DNA of 45,838 nt from a bacterium (GTDB taxonomy: Bacteria > CAIWAD01): the NCBI GenBank assembly GCA_030685015.1, contig JAUXWS010000043.1, positions 90,844-136,681 on the forward strand, in the 5' to 3' direction. Made by a program: the position numbers and the translations under genes. The notes beneath the pieces are model-generated. The model ran no database searches, had not been told where the DNA came from, and worked only from the letters and a program-made list of their open reading frames with translations. This document shows positions 1-9,300 of this stretch, piece by piece; position 1 is the first letter of the stretch; every line of letters begins with the position of its first letter.

Positions 1-195
1 CGGGTCCACCAGGGCTGCCACGCGTTCCCGGGCGCTGAGCTTGCCCCGCTTGTGCTGGCGCTCCAGGGCCGTCGCACCGCCGCCCTGACGGATGTGCTCG
101 CGGCGCTGCTCGTGCGTCCGCAACAGCTCGAGGTAATCCTCCTTCTGCTGGCGCATGGCATCGGTGTCCGGGATGGGCATGCCCAGTGTGTTCAT
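1..195 (-). CDS. Acyl-CoA (propionyl/methylcrotonyl-type) carboxyltransferase subunit, N-terminus only
   Basis: The first 65 codons of a minus-strand gene that runs off the left edge. The start ATG at 195 has a GGAG ribosome-binding site about 6 nt upstream. The segment HKRGKLSARERVAALVDP is the N-terminal signature of the carboxyltransferase (beta) subunits of biotin-dependent acyl-CoA carboxylases, which move carboxyl from carboxybiotin to propionyl-CoA, methylcrotonyl-CoA or acetyl-CoA. The substrate cannot be told from this fragment, because the acyl-CoA and carboxybiotin sites lie beyond the edge. It is divergent from a membrane ETF oxidoreductase gene, with 130 nt between the two starts. 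That pairing fits odd-chain or branched acyl-CoA catabolism. The shared intergenic region holds a short palindrome (TGAT-5-ATCA, 215-227), which could be an operator but is weak. Confidence 0.75.
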   Translation of the reverse strand, partial: MNTLGMPIPDTDAMRQQKEDYLELLRTHEQRREHIRQGGGATALERQHKRGKLSARERVAALVDP

Positions 196-325
196 CGGCG
201 CTCCTTTTGCGGCTTGATCACGAATCATGGCTCCCGGCCAATGCCCACATGATAGAAACCAATGGACGGAAGTACCTTGCGCGGGCGGGAGACAGCCCGA
301 CCCCCATCACCAACCCGGAGGCTCC

Positions 326-2209
326 ATGGCGACCTGGCTGCTGAAAGGACTGTTTTTCACGGCACTGACCCTCCTGGCGGCCTGGCTCTTCTGGCGGGAG
401 CTGTCCCGTCGGTTGGCCGCCCTGCGCCGGGCGCGCGGACCGCTGCCCCGGGATCGTCCGGAGCGCCGCTGGGCCCGGGTCCTGCGCGAGGTGCTTTTCC
501 AGACGAAGGTGATCCGCCACCGGCCCCTGCCCGGCCTGGCCCATGCCTTGCTGGTATGGGCCTTCGGCGCCTACTTCCTGGAGACGCTGGACCACTTGAG
601 CAGGATCTGGCAGCCCCGTGGCTTCCTGCCCGATCAGGGCCTTTTCCATGTCTTGTTTCACGGACTGGTCGCCGTCTTCGCCTGGGCCGCCGCCGCCGGC
701 ATCATCGTGCTGGCCGTCAGGCGCTTTGTCCAGCGCCCGGTGGAGCTGGGCCGCAACCTGTCCTGGTCCAGCGGCGCCGTCGCCCTTTTCATTCTGCTTC
801 TCATGTTGACCTACCTGGCCAGGCATCACGGCTGGGTGCCCGACCAGGGACCCAGGGCGGAGCTGAACTGGAGCCTGCACACGATCGTGCTGCTTGCATT
901 TCTCGTGCTGATCCCCCGCTCCAAGCACCTGCACCTGGTCCTGGGCCCCTTTGCCGTCTTCCACCGCAACGAGACCCCGGGCGAGCTGGCGCCCCTGGAC
1001 TTCGAGCGCGAGGAGATGGGCGTGGACACCTTGGCCGGGCTGGGCCAGGCCAACGCCCTGGCCTTGTTCGCCTGCGTCGAGTGCGGCCGATGCATGGAAC
1101 ACTGCCCGGCCACGCAGTCGGGCAAGGCCCTGGATCCCAAGGAGCTGGTCCTCCGCATGCGGGATGGTTTCCTGACGGACCCGGAGCAGCCCGCGGTCGG
1201 GCCGCAGGTGCCGGAGGATTGGCTGTGGCAGTGCACCACCTGCGGTGCCTGCGCCGAGCAGTGCCCCACCGGCAACGATCAACCCCTCAGCATTCTCGAG
1301 TTCCGGCGCGGCCTGACGAGCGAAGGGCGCTTCCCCGACACCCTGCGCACCCTCTTCGACAACCTGGAACGCAGCGGCAACCCGTGGCGCCACGCCGCGG
1401 TCGATGCAAGCGCCTTCCTGCGCGAGGCGGGCATACCCCTGCATGACGGCTCACAGAAGGTCCTCTATTGGATGGGTTGCATGGCGCGCTACGATGAGGC
1501 TTATCGTCGCGTGGCCCTGGATTTTGTCGCGATCCTGCGCGCCGCCGGCGTGGACTTCGCCGTGCTCAAGGACGAGAAATGCACGGGTGACGCCGCCCGC
1601 CGGGCAGGCAACGAGTTCCTCTTCCAACAATTGGCCATGGAGAATGCCGCCCTCATCAACGAGGCGGCCCCCGACCTGATCGTCTCCACCTGCCCCCACT
1701 GCATCCGCAGCCTGGACGAATACAAGTCCTTGCCGGACGAGATGCGGCTGCTGGATCGGCCCATCCTGCACCACAGCCAGTTCATCCGCCAACTGATCGA
1801 GCAGGGACGCCTGCCCTTGTCCACGACCCATGGCGCTCCGGTTCAGGACCTGGCCTACCACGACCCCTGCTACCTCTCCCGCTACGTGGATGAAGGGGTG
1901 GACGCTCCGCGCGAGGTGCTGCGCGGCGCCGGTGTCCGCGTGCGCGAGGCGGAGCGGCATGGACGGCGCAGCTTCTGCTGCGGGGCGGGTGGCGCCCAGC
2001 TCTTCATGGAGGAGCGCGAGGGGCGGCGGATCAACCACATCCGCACGGAGGAGCTGCTGGACACGGGAGCCGGGACCGTCTGTGTCTCGTGCCCCTTCTG
2101 TCGCACCATGATCAAGGATGGCATGACCGACAAGGGACGCGGGGATCTTCCCGTGCTGGACCTGGCCCAGGTGGTGGCCCGCTCCCTGGGCAAGGCGGCG
2201 GATGTGTAA
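326..2209 (+). CDS. etfD: Membrane Fe-S ETF:(mena)quinone oxidoreductase, EtfD/EMO family (CCG domains)
   Basis: 627-residue protein that probably passes electrons from reduced electron transfer flavoprotein to the membrane quinone pool during acyl-CoA oxidation. The N-terminal third has about five membrane helices (residues 3-22, 68-90, 105-133, 150-172, 187-210) resembling NarI-type cytochrome b subunits. Two 4Fe-4S ferredoxin motifs follow: C250/253/256/260 and C303/306/309/313. The C-terminal half carries two CCG (heterodisulfide-reductase type) segments, with cysteines at 385, 419, 456/459, 515, 551/552 and 586/589/592. This order matches EMO/EtfD proteins such as mycobacterial EtfD, which works with EtfBA. 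The gene converges on etfA/etfB here, which supports the assignment. The start at 326 is chosen because GGAG lies 5 nt upstream and the first membrane helix begins at once; an in-frame ATG at 227 gives only a non-conserved extension. A lactate or glycolate Fe-S oxidoreductase is the alternative. Confidence 0.8.
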   Translation: MATWLLKGLFFTALTLLAAWLFWRELSRRLAALRRARGPLPRDRPERRWARVLREVLFQTKVIRHRPLPGLAHALLVWAFGAYFLETLDHLSRIWQPRGFLPDQGLFHVLFHGLVAVFAWAAAAGIIVLAVRRFVQRPVELGRNLSWSSGAVALFILLLMLTYLARHHGWVPDQGPRAELNWSLHTIVLLAFLVLIPRSKHLHLVLGPFAVFHRNETPGELAPLDFEREEMGVDTLAGLGQANALALFACVECGRCMEHCPATQSGKALDPKELVLRMRDGFLTDPEQPAVGPQVPEDWLWQCTTCGACAEQCPTGNDQPLSILEFRRGLTSEGRFPDTLRTLFDNLERSGNPWRHAAVDASAFLREAGIPLHDGSQKVLYWMGCMARYDEAYRRVALDFVAILRAAGVDFAVLKDEKCTGDAARRAGNEFLFQQLAMENAALINEAAPDLIVSTCPHCIRSLDEYKSLPDEMRLLDRPILHHSQFIRQLIEQGRLPLSTTHGAPVQDLAYHDPCYLSRYVDEGVDAPREVLRGAGVRVREAERHGRRSFCCGAGGAQLFMEEREGRRINHIRTEELLDTGAGTVCVSCPFCRTMIKDGMTDKGRGDLPVLDLAQVVARSLGKAADV

Positions 2210-2377
2210 GCCAGACCTGCCATGCCACCAGACCAGTTAACCCAGGATGGATGAACACAACCAAAATGGTGCAGGCATGAGCGACCGTTTCGCTGCTCTC
2301 TCGATTGCGCCAGATCGAAGCCATTGTCCAGCTTCGACTTCACCACGGGAACAAAAGATGCAGGCGGGCGTTTGAGG
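2210..2377. other. Non-coding stretch between etfD and a sigma-54 promoter
   Basis: 168 nt after the etfD stop with no convincing reading frame and no strong hairpin or T-run that would terminate etfD. The etfD transcript may therefore read on to the terminator at 2516-2541. Confidence 0.5.
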
Positions 2378-2393
2378 TGGCACGCTTGTTGCA
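2378..2393 (+). promoter_or_regulatory. Sigma-54 (-24/-12) promoter, perfect consensus match
   Basis: The sequence TGGCACG-CTTG-TTGCA matches the sigma-54 consensus TGGCACG-N4-TTGCW at every defined position. The invariant GG (2379-2380) and GC (2391-2392) are exactly 10 bp apart. The predicted transcription start is near 2404. No gene starts downstream on this strand before a strong terminator at 2516-2541. The enhancer-binding activator is not identifiable in the window. Confidence 0.75.
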
Positions 2394-2403
2394 AAAGCAA
2401 GCA

Positions 2404-2541
2404 GCGTCAAGGGCCGAGGCCCGGCAAGGGTCCAAAGCCTGAGACATCCGCCTACCCAACCCTCTCTGTATAGCTGTGTGTGACGCGACAGCCGTTGACA
2501 AGCCCCGTCAACGGGAAGGGCCCCACCCCGGGGCCCTTTTT
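2404..2541 (+). ncRNA. Candidate sigma-54-dependent small RNA, about 138 nt
   Basis: The stretch is bounded by a perfect sigma-54 promoter (2378-2393) and an intrinsic terminator (2516-2541) and contains no plausible reading frame. Visible hairpins on the plus strand are GGCC/GGCC around 2412-2421, GCTGT/ACAGC (2473-2477 with 2488-2492), GTTGAC/GTCAAC (2494-2499 with 2507-2512) and the terminator stem. A C/U-rich, apparently unpaired segment (about 2448-2467) could be a base-pairing seed, but its targets are unknown. I recognise no Rfam family. The region could instead be the tail of the etfD transcript or a 3' regulatory region. Being converging and 31 nt from the etfA end, the RNA could also touch etfA readthrough transcripts. 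Confidence 0.55.
2516..2541 (+). terminator. Rho-independent terminator
   Basis: A 9-bp perfect stem AAGGGCCCC / GGGGCCCTT (2516-2524 with 2530-2538) with a 5-nt loop runs into TTTTT at 2537-2541. The T-run is on the plus strand, so it ends the candidate small RNA and probably etfD readthrough. The minus strand has no T-run, so it is not a good etfA terminator. Confidence 0.85.
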
Positions 2542-2572
2542 GTTTCCGCTTGCCCATCATGGAAGGGTTGTG

Positions 2573-3517
<945 letters not shown>

Positions 3518-3528
3518 GACATGTTCTC

Positions 3529-4272
3529 CTAGAGGACCCGCGCTTCTTCCTTCAGCAGCCGCAGCAGATCCGTCGCCGCGCCCGCGCCCTGACCCACGAT
3601 GCGTCCCGCCGGCCGGGCGGCGGGAGTCTCAAAACGTCCCGGCGAGGCCGGTCGGGCCTCCACCGCCACAATGGTCAGGGGCTTCTTCTTGGCCATCATG
3701 ATCCCCTTCAACGAGGCGTAGCGAGGCTCGTTCAAGCCCTTGTCGGCGCTGAGTACGCAGGGCAGGGGCAGGCGCACGCGCTCGCGGCCTCCCTCCACCT
3801 CCCGCTCCACAAGCACGCCGCCTCCTTCACGCTCGAGGCGGCAGATGGCCGTGGCGCCCGGCCAACCCAGCAGCTCGGCCAGCATGCCCGGCGTGGCGCC
3901 ATGGTCGAAGTCCACCCCCTGCTTGCCCGCCAGGATGAGGTCGGCGGGATTGGCCTTGAGCCAGCCGGCCAGCAATCCGGCTGTTGACAGGGGGTCGCTC
4001 AGGTCCTGTTCGACCTGGAGCAGGACCGCCTCGTCGGCCCCCATGGCCAGACCCTTGCGGATGGTGCTGTCGGCCGCCGCCTCGCCCACCGTGAGAAGGA
4101 TCACCTCGCCCCCCTCCGCCTCCTTCAGCTGGAGAGCCGCCTCGATGGCGTATTCGTCGTAGGGGTTGATGATGAAGCTGAGCTCGCCCGTCTCGACCGC
4201 CGATCCATCCGCTGCCAGGCGAATGACGCTCTCCGTGTCGGGAACCCGTTTCAGGCAAACGACAATGCGCAC
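3529..4272 (-). CDS. etfB: Electron transfer flavoprotein beta subunit
   Basis: 247 residues. EtfB is the AMP-binding (or second FAD) subunit of the soluble ETF heterodimer. The family hallmarks are in order: MRIVVCLKRVPDTES at the start, the INPYDEYAIEAALQLKE signature near residue 36, the nucleotide-contact segment GKQGVDFDHGATPGMLAELLG, then LSADKGLNEPRYASLKGIM and a KKKP-type segment near residue 195. The C-terminus docks on EtfA. It is the first gene of etfBA, 11 nt before etfA. The 162 nt between it and the tgt stop show no clear promoter that I can defend, so co-transcription with tgt is possible. Confidence 0.95.
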   Translation of the reverse strand: MRIVVCLKRVPDTESVIRLAADGSAVETGELSFIINPYDEYAIEAALQLKEAEGGEVILLTVGEAAADSTIRKGLAMGADEAVLLQVEQDLSDPLSTAGLLAGWLKANPADLILAGKQGVDFDHGATPGMLAELLGWPGATAICRLEREGGGVLVEREVEGGRERVRLPLPCVLSADKGLNEPRYASLKGIMMAKKKPLTIVAVEARPASPGRFETPAARPAGRIVGQGAGAATDLLRLLKEEARVL

Positions 4273-4434
4273 GATACCTCCCTTGGCTTCTGTCGATGGG
4301 ATGGCCTCTCCCTGGCGCTTGATCCGGCATGGCCGGGCGCCCGCACCGACGGCCAGGGCACGCGGCGTCCTTGGCGGGAACTGCTTCCAGGGAGGCGGGC
4401 CGCGCCTGTCCGGCTGGCGACCGGCGGCAATGTA

Positions 4435-5598
4435 TCACTGGATCCGCGCATTCTCCTCGTCGGCGCCGGCCCCGCGGTAGGGAGCCAGGCAGCGCTCGAC
4501 GTAGGCCGGGTACCCGCCCGCCAGGATGGCCTGCCGGGCCCCTTCGACGAGGCGCAGGAAATAGCGCAGGTTGTGCAGGGTGCCCAATCGCATGGCGCTG
4601 AACTCCTCCACGTGGAAGAGGTGGCGCAGGTGGGCGCGATCGTAGGTGCGGCAGGTCAGGCAATCGCAGTCTGGGTCCAGCGGCTGGTCGAAAGCCTCGC
4701 GATGGCGGGCGGAACGGGCGGCGAAGCGGCCCTGGGTGGTGAACAGCGTCCCCTTGCGGGCATTGCGCGTGGGCAGGACGCAGTCGAACATGTCCACGCC
4801 CAGGGCGATGCTCTCGAGGATGTCCTCCGGTGTTCCCACACCCATCAGATAGCGGGGCAGTTCGGCGGGCAGCAGTCGCCCGCACAAATCCGTCACGCGC
4901 CGCATGTCGGTCTTCGCCTCGCCGACGGACAGGCCGCCGATGGCAATGCCGGGCCACGGATCCTGCAGCAGCAATTCCATGGAACGGCGCCGCAGATCCT
5001 CGTGGACACCGCCTTGCACGATGGGAAAAAGTGCCTGCGGAAACCCATGGCGGGGTGCCCCCCCGAGCCAAGCGCGGCGGGCCCGACCGGCCCAGCGGGC
5101 ACTCAGTTCCAGGCTGCGGGCGGCGTATTCCTCGCTGCACTGGCCGGGCGGACACTCATCCAGCTGCATCATGATGTCGCTGCCCAGGTCACGCTGGATC
5201 TCCACCACGGACTCCGGCGTGAAGAGATGGCGGCTGCCATCCAGGTGGCTGCGGAACTCGACGCCCTCCTCCTTCAGCTTGCGCAGCTCGCCCAGACTGT
5301 AGACCTGGAAGCCGCCGGAATCCGTCAGGATGGGTCCCGGCCAGCGCATGAAGCGGTGCAGGCCGCCGGCCCGGCGCAGGATCTCCGTCCCCGGCCGCAA
5401 ATAGAGGTGGTAGCTGTTTCCCAGCAGCATGCGCACCTCCAGCTCCTGGAGGTCCCGGCTGTCCAGGGTTTTGACGCTGGCCCGCGTGCCGACAGGCATG
5501 AAGACGGGCGTGGGGACGTCGCCGTGCGGCAGCGCCAGCCGTCCCGCCCTGGCCCGGCCGCAGGTGCCCTCCACCTGGAAGATGCCGCTCAATTCCAT
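4435..5598 (-). CDS. tgt: tRNA-guanine transglycosylase (queuine/preQ1 insertion)
   Basis: 387 residues. Tgt swaps guanine-34 of the anticodon of Asp, Asn, His and Tyr tRNAs for preQ1, the queuosine precursor. Visible motifs are TDSGGFQVYSL with catalytic D93, PIVQGGVHEDLR, GGLSVGE, and GVDMFDCVLPTRNAR with the nucleophile Asp. Near the C-terminus is the zinc site CDCLTC followed by HLFHVEE. The start at 5598 has AGAGGAG about 10 nt upstream. A strong minus-strand terminator at 5669-5700 sits just upstream, so tgt begins a new transcription unit, probably leading into etfBA. No preQ1 riboswitch was recognised in the 70-nt leader. Confidence 0.95.
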   Translation of the reverse strand: MELSGIFQVEGTCGRARAGRLALPHGDVPTPVFMPVGTRASVKTLDSRDLQELEVRMLLGNSYHLYLRPGTEILRRAGGLHRFMRWPGPILTDSGGFQVYSLGELRKLKEEGVEFRSHLDGSRHLFTPESVVEIQRDLGSDIMMQLDECPPGQCSEEYAARSLELSARWAGRARRAWLGGAPRHGFPQALFPIVQGGVHEDLRRRSMELLLQDPWPGIAIGGLSVGEAKTDMRRVTDLCGRLLPAELPRYLMGVGTPEDILESIALGVDMFDCVLPTRNARKGTLFTTQGRFAARSARHREAFDQPLDPDCDCLTCRTYDRAHLRHLFHVEEFSAMRLGTLHNLRYFLRLVEGARQAILAGGYPAYVERCLAPYRGAGADEENARIQ

Positions 5599-5668
5599 CT
5601 GGGATTGACTCCTCTGGCTGCCCGACGCTGGGGGCGGGACGGGCCCGCGCCGCCTGTCATGCCCCTAC

Positions 5669-5700
5669 AAAAAAGTGCCCGCCCGACGAATCGGGCGGGC
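5669..5700 (-). terminator. Rho-independent terminator, minus strand
   Basis: A 10-bp perfect stem GCCCGCCCGA / TCGGGCGGGC (5677-5686 with 5691-5700) with a CGAA loop is followed on the minus strand by AC and six Ts (5669-5674). It stops transcripts coming from the ATL gene or from the structured intergenic region before tgt. Confidence 0.85.
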
Positions 5701-5855
5701 GCCTTCTCCATGGCGGACGACGCGAAGCCGTCCATAGGGCAAACCGAAAGGGCTCTGCCGTAGCGGGGCAGATCCGGTTTGGCACTCGTCCTTCATCGAT
5801 TCCCGATCGTATCCCCACATTCAGGAGCCGATGAAAAGGGTCACGACAAGCGCCG
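5669..5855 (-). ncRNA. Candidate structured RNA or long 3' leader ending at a terminator
   Basis: The gene-free stretch between the ATL stop (5968) and the tgt start (5598) ends in a strong minus-strand terminator. The minus strand also folds locally: AAACCG/CGGTTT encloses CTGCC-7-GGCAG (roughly 5736-5777), followed by a 7-bp hairpin GGACGGC-TTCGC-GTCGTCC (5715-5733). A sigma-54-like site lies at 5866-5881 with a predicted start near 5855. No reading frame has a usable ribosome-binding site. It may be an independent small RNA, or simply the structured 3' end of the protease-ATL transcript. I recognise no family. Confidence 0.35.
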
Positions 5856-5865
5856 TGGCTGGCAC

Positions 5866-5881
5866 AGCATCAATCATGCCA
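5866..5881 (-). promoter_or_regulatory. Sigma-54-like site, 10 of 12 consensus positions
   Basis: On the minus strand TGGCATG-ATTG-ATGCT keeps the GG-N10-GC spacing (GG at 5880-5879, GC at 5868-5867) and differs from TGGCACG-N4-TTGCW at two positions. It faces the terminated, gene-free region before tgt. Positions 5882-5967 between this site and the ATL stop hold nothing I can name. Confidence 0.35.
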
Positions 5882-5967
5882 ACAACTTGCTTGCGGGAAA
5901 TCATTGCCAGGCTTGCAGATCACGACTTGCAAAGGGGTGGATCCAGGGTCATGGCTGTCCATCGTGT

Positions 5968-6321
5968 TCAAAATCCGGCCGGCGGCATGTCCCGCACCTC
6001 GTCCTGCGGGCACCAGGAGGCCAGGGCCATGTCCACCTGCTCCGAGGCCCGGAAAGGGACGTCCTCCAGCCAGAGCCGCTCGAACTGTTCCCGCCGGGCG
6101 GCCTCGTCCGGAATGCGGCTGCGGCCATCGGCCGACAGGACACGGTGCCAGGGCATGTCCGGCGCAGGCAGATGCCGGCACAACCAGGCGGCCAATCGCG
6201 CCTGGCCCGGCGCCCCGGCCAGTTCGGCCAGACGGCCATAGCTCAACACCTTGCCCGGCGGAATGCCCGCCATGATGCCACACATGCGATGGAGGACGCT
6301 GATGCGATCCACCCCTCTCAC
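5968..6321 (-). CDS. Alkyltransferase-like (ATL) DNA-repair recognition protein
   Basis: 117 residues matching the DNA-binding domain of O6-methylguanine-DNA methyltransferases: IPPGKVLSYGRLAELAG near residues 20-36. The active-site PCHRV motif is replaced by PWHRV, with Trp58 where the alkyl-accepting Cys should be. That substitution defines ATL proteins, which bind and flip O6-alkylguanine but do not transfer the alkyl group; they hand the lesion to nucleotide excision repair. The start is a GTG at 6321 that overlaps the TGA stop of the upstream protease gene (GTGA, 6318-6321), so translation is coupled. Met13 is an alternative start. The pairing with a secreted protease is functionally odd and probably reflects tight packing only. 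Confidence 0.85.
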   Translation of the reverse strand: MRGVDRISVLHRMCGIMAGIPPGKVLSYGRLAELAGAPGQARLAAWLCRHLPAPDMPWHRVLSADGRSRIPDEAARREQFERLWLEDVPFRASEQVDMALASWCPQDEVRDMPPAGF

Positions 6322-9300
6322 CTCACAAGCAGGACGCGACGAGTCTCCCGCCGGCCCTCCTGGCTGGCACTGAGCAGGTAGAGGCCACTGGCCAGCCTTT
6401 GTCCGTCGATGATGAAGGCGTGCCGCCCGGCCGCGAGGGGGCCGTTGTGCAGGATGGCCACTTCCTGGCCCAGCAGGTTGTGCAGAGCCAGGCGCAGGGC
6501 CTGGGCCGACCGGTTCTCCAGGTCAACCCGGCAGATGGGATTGAAGGGATTGGGCCAGGGAGCTCCCAGGGAGAAGCCCGCGGGCGCTTCCGTGGGAGGC
6601 GCGACGGCCAGGCCTGATTGGTTGACCAGGCGCAGATTGTCCGCGAAGTAGCCGATGTGGAAACCGTCGTTGTCGCCGTCCGCCTGGAAGCCAAATCGCA
6701 GCCGCAGCGTCGGCACGCCCTCCCATGGCGCCAGGGACAAGCGGCTCTCCGCCCAACTGCGTCCCCCCGTGCGACTGGCCAACTGCTCCCAGATCACGCC
6801 GTCGCTCGACACTTCGATCCAGGCCTCGTCGTCGCCCGTCTCGAGGAACCAGGACTCCCACAGCACAAGGGCGGGGTCCGTCACTTGACGAAGGTCCAAG
6901 GTCGTCTGACAAGTGGCCCGGCCGCTGGCGAAGGGATCGTAGAAACCTGTGTCGCCCGTGCCCAAGGCCCAGGAGCCACTGTGGACACGGTTCTGCTGGG
7001 CAGTGAAATTGCCCATGAGCTGCCAGCCGGGCAAGAGCGGATTCTCGAAATCATCAATCAGCTGCTGCACGCCCATCTGCACGGGCAGGGCCGTGGTGGC
7101 GGATTCCCATTGCTGGGCGGAGCCGTCGCGGGCCAGGGCGCGGAACTCCAGTTCTCCTGCGCCGGGCAGGGTCTGGAAGTCCAGATCGGCCGTCCATTGG
7201 GCGGGCGGCGACCAAGCCAGGTCCGCCACATGCTGCCAGTCCCCCGCGGCCTCGCGCCACTCCAGCCAGACCGCCTGCAGGGGTTGGTCCAGGTTGTCCA
7301 CCGCCTCCACGTCCACCTGCCAGAGCGCCGACCAGCCGGCCACGTCATGGGGCGGACGGCGGAAGGCCACCGTGGGAGGCGTCTGGTCCGGACCGACGTG
7401 GAAGGAGAACCAGGAGGCAGGGTCCTGCGGCAGGAATCCGACAAAGCCGCTCTCGCCCTCCACCTCCAGGCGGTACTCGACGGTCTGTTCCCAGAAGGGA
7501 CCGGGAATGGCTGCCTGGTACCCACCCTCCGCCGCCTGCATGGCCAGGACCTGGGAGGCTCCACCCTCCACGCGCCAGATGAGGTCGAAGCGCTCGATGA
7601 CGGTGGCCTCGTCCACCGATGCGGTGACGGTGAAGGCCTGCTGGTCGCCGTTCTCGCTGTCCCGCAAGGCCTCGTGCAAGACGACCGGCGGCGAGCGGAA
7701 GCCCAGAAACTCGAGCTGGTCCACATACCAGCCCGCATCCGAGACCATCGTGTCGGTCAGGAGATTTAGTCGCAGGCGCACGTGGTCTTCCGGCTCCACC
7801 AGCACGGTAAGATCGAAGGTGAGACGCTCCCACCCGTTCGTGTTGCCGGTCAGCGCCTCGACCAGGGGCAGGGCGTTGTTGTCCGGCGTCGTGAAGTCGT
7901 AGCCGCTCAGCGGCGTGATCAGCTGCCAGGGGCCGTTGTTGCGCGACAGTTCGACGTTGACACCATCCCAGCCCTCCTCCACGGCCATCCAGTGGCGCAG
8001 GCTGACAATCACCTGGGTCGGGTCGTCCACCACCTGCTCGTCGGTCACCAGGCGTGCAATGGTCATGTCCGGATAATTGCCGGTGAGGTTGGTGCCCCAA
8101 CAGCGTTCACCCTCGAAAGCGCCACCGGGGCCGTCCTGGGGCGTACCCCACTGCCAGACCTCGTTCATCGCCTCGGCCGCGGGTTCCAACTCAAAGCCCT
8201 GGCGGATGCCGGCGTTCCACACGAAGCGCGTGCGGTAGACCTGGTCGGGCGCCCCGGGGGGGCTGACGATCTCCACGCCGGCATCGTTCTGCACCTCGGC
8301 GTAATACTGCAGGACGGAATTCCATGGCAAACCGGGCAGGAGACCCGTCCACGCGCCATCATCCTGCAGATCCAGCGTCACCGTCTGCGCCGGCTGGTCG
8401 GCCGTCCAGTAGTGGACCAGCACGGCCTGGGGAATGACAAAGGCGGGGGCCTGGATGACGGCCCGTAAAGGCAGTTCCGTCATGGGCGGATGGATGAATG
8501 GCGGCTCGTCCAGGCTGAACGTGGTGCCCAGCCAGGTCAGCACGCTGCCGATCCCATGGGCATTGAAGGCTTGGTTGATCAGCTCGTAGTTCGGCGTGAG
8601 GTTGCCCAGATCCCCGTCGTCATCATCGACCAGCAGGATCTCCAGGAAGTACTCGAAGCCCGCCCGGCCCAGGTTGGGATCGTCCGGTGTGCCCCAGCGC
8701 GCGAAGTGGTGCAGGGGGCGCACCAGGTCCAGGCCCATGGATTGGCGCAGGTCGTACATGGTGCCGCCGATGATGAGCCCATCGGAATGGACCTGGCCGC
8801 TGATGTTCTCCGGGTAGCGGTTGGTGTTGTCCAGGTTGCGAATGAACCAGCCCGGTGCCACGAAGCTCTCATCCTGCAGGTAGATGGAGGTGACGTCGGC
8901 CAGGCCCTCGTGCATGGCGCCGTTGCTCATGCCCCAGGGGGCGCCGGCCTGCCGGTACTGGCGGTCGTTGATGCCGTGGCCATACTCGTGGTAGACCACG
9001 CCGGCCACCCGCGCCGTGTTGGGGCAGCCGCCGCCCTCCCGGAAGAAGTTGATGCTGGACCCGTCCCAGTAGGCGTTGCAGGTCTGGTTGATGTTGACTC
9101 GCACGGGCAATGGCTCGTTGAGCCAGGTGAAGGAGGGGTCCATGCCGGTGATGAAGTCATGGACACGGGTCGTGTGGTGATAGGCGTCCAGCTCTTCGAT
9201 CTGGGCTTGGTCCAGCTCGATGAGCAGATCCTGCTCCGTGGCGGTCATCTGCAGTGTGAAGGCGGCGTCGGGGCCGTCCATGCGCTGCACGTCGGCGAAG

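Noticed and set aside
5736-5780. Plus-strand AGGGCAAACC-GAAA-GG and GTAGCGGGG resemble parts of a cyclic-di-GMP-I riboswitch
   Set aside because: The central GACGCAAAGCC strand and the matching second stem are missing or out of order, and no gene starts downstream on that strand.
5831-6241. Plus-strand ORF of 136 codons with a good AGGAG ribosome-binding site
   Set aside because: Two-thirds of it is antisense to the clearly real ATL gene and its composition (Ser, Arg, Cys, Gly) is that of a shadow frame.
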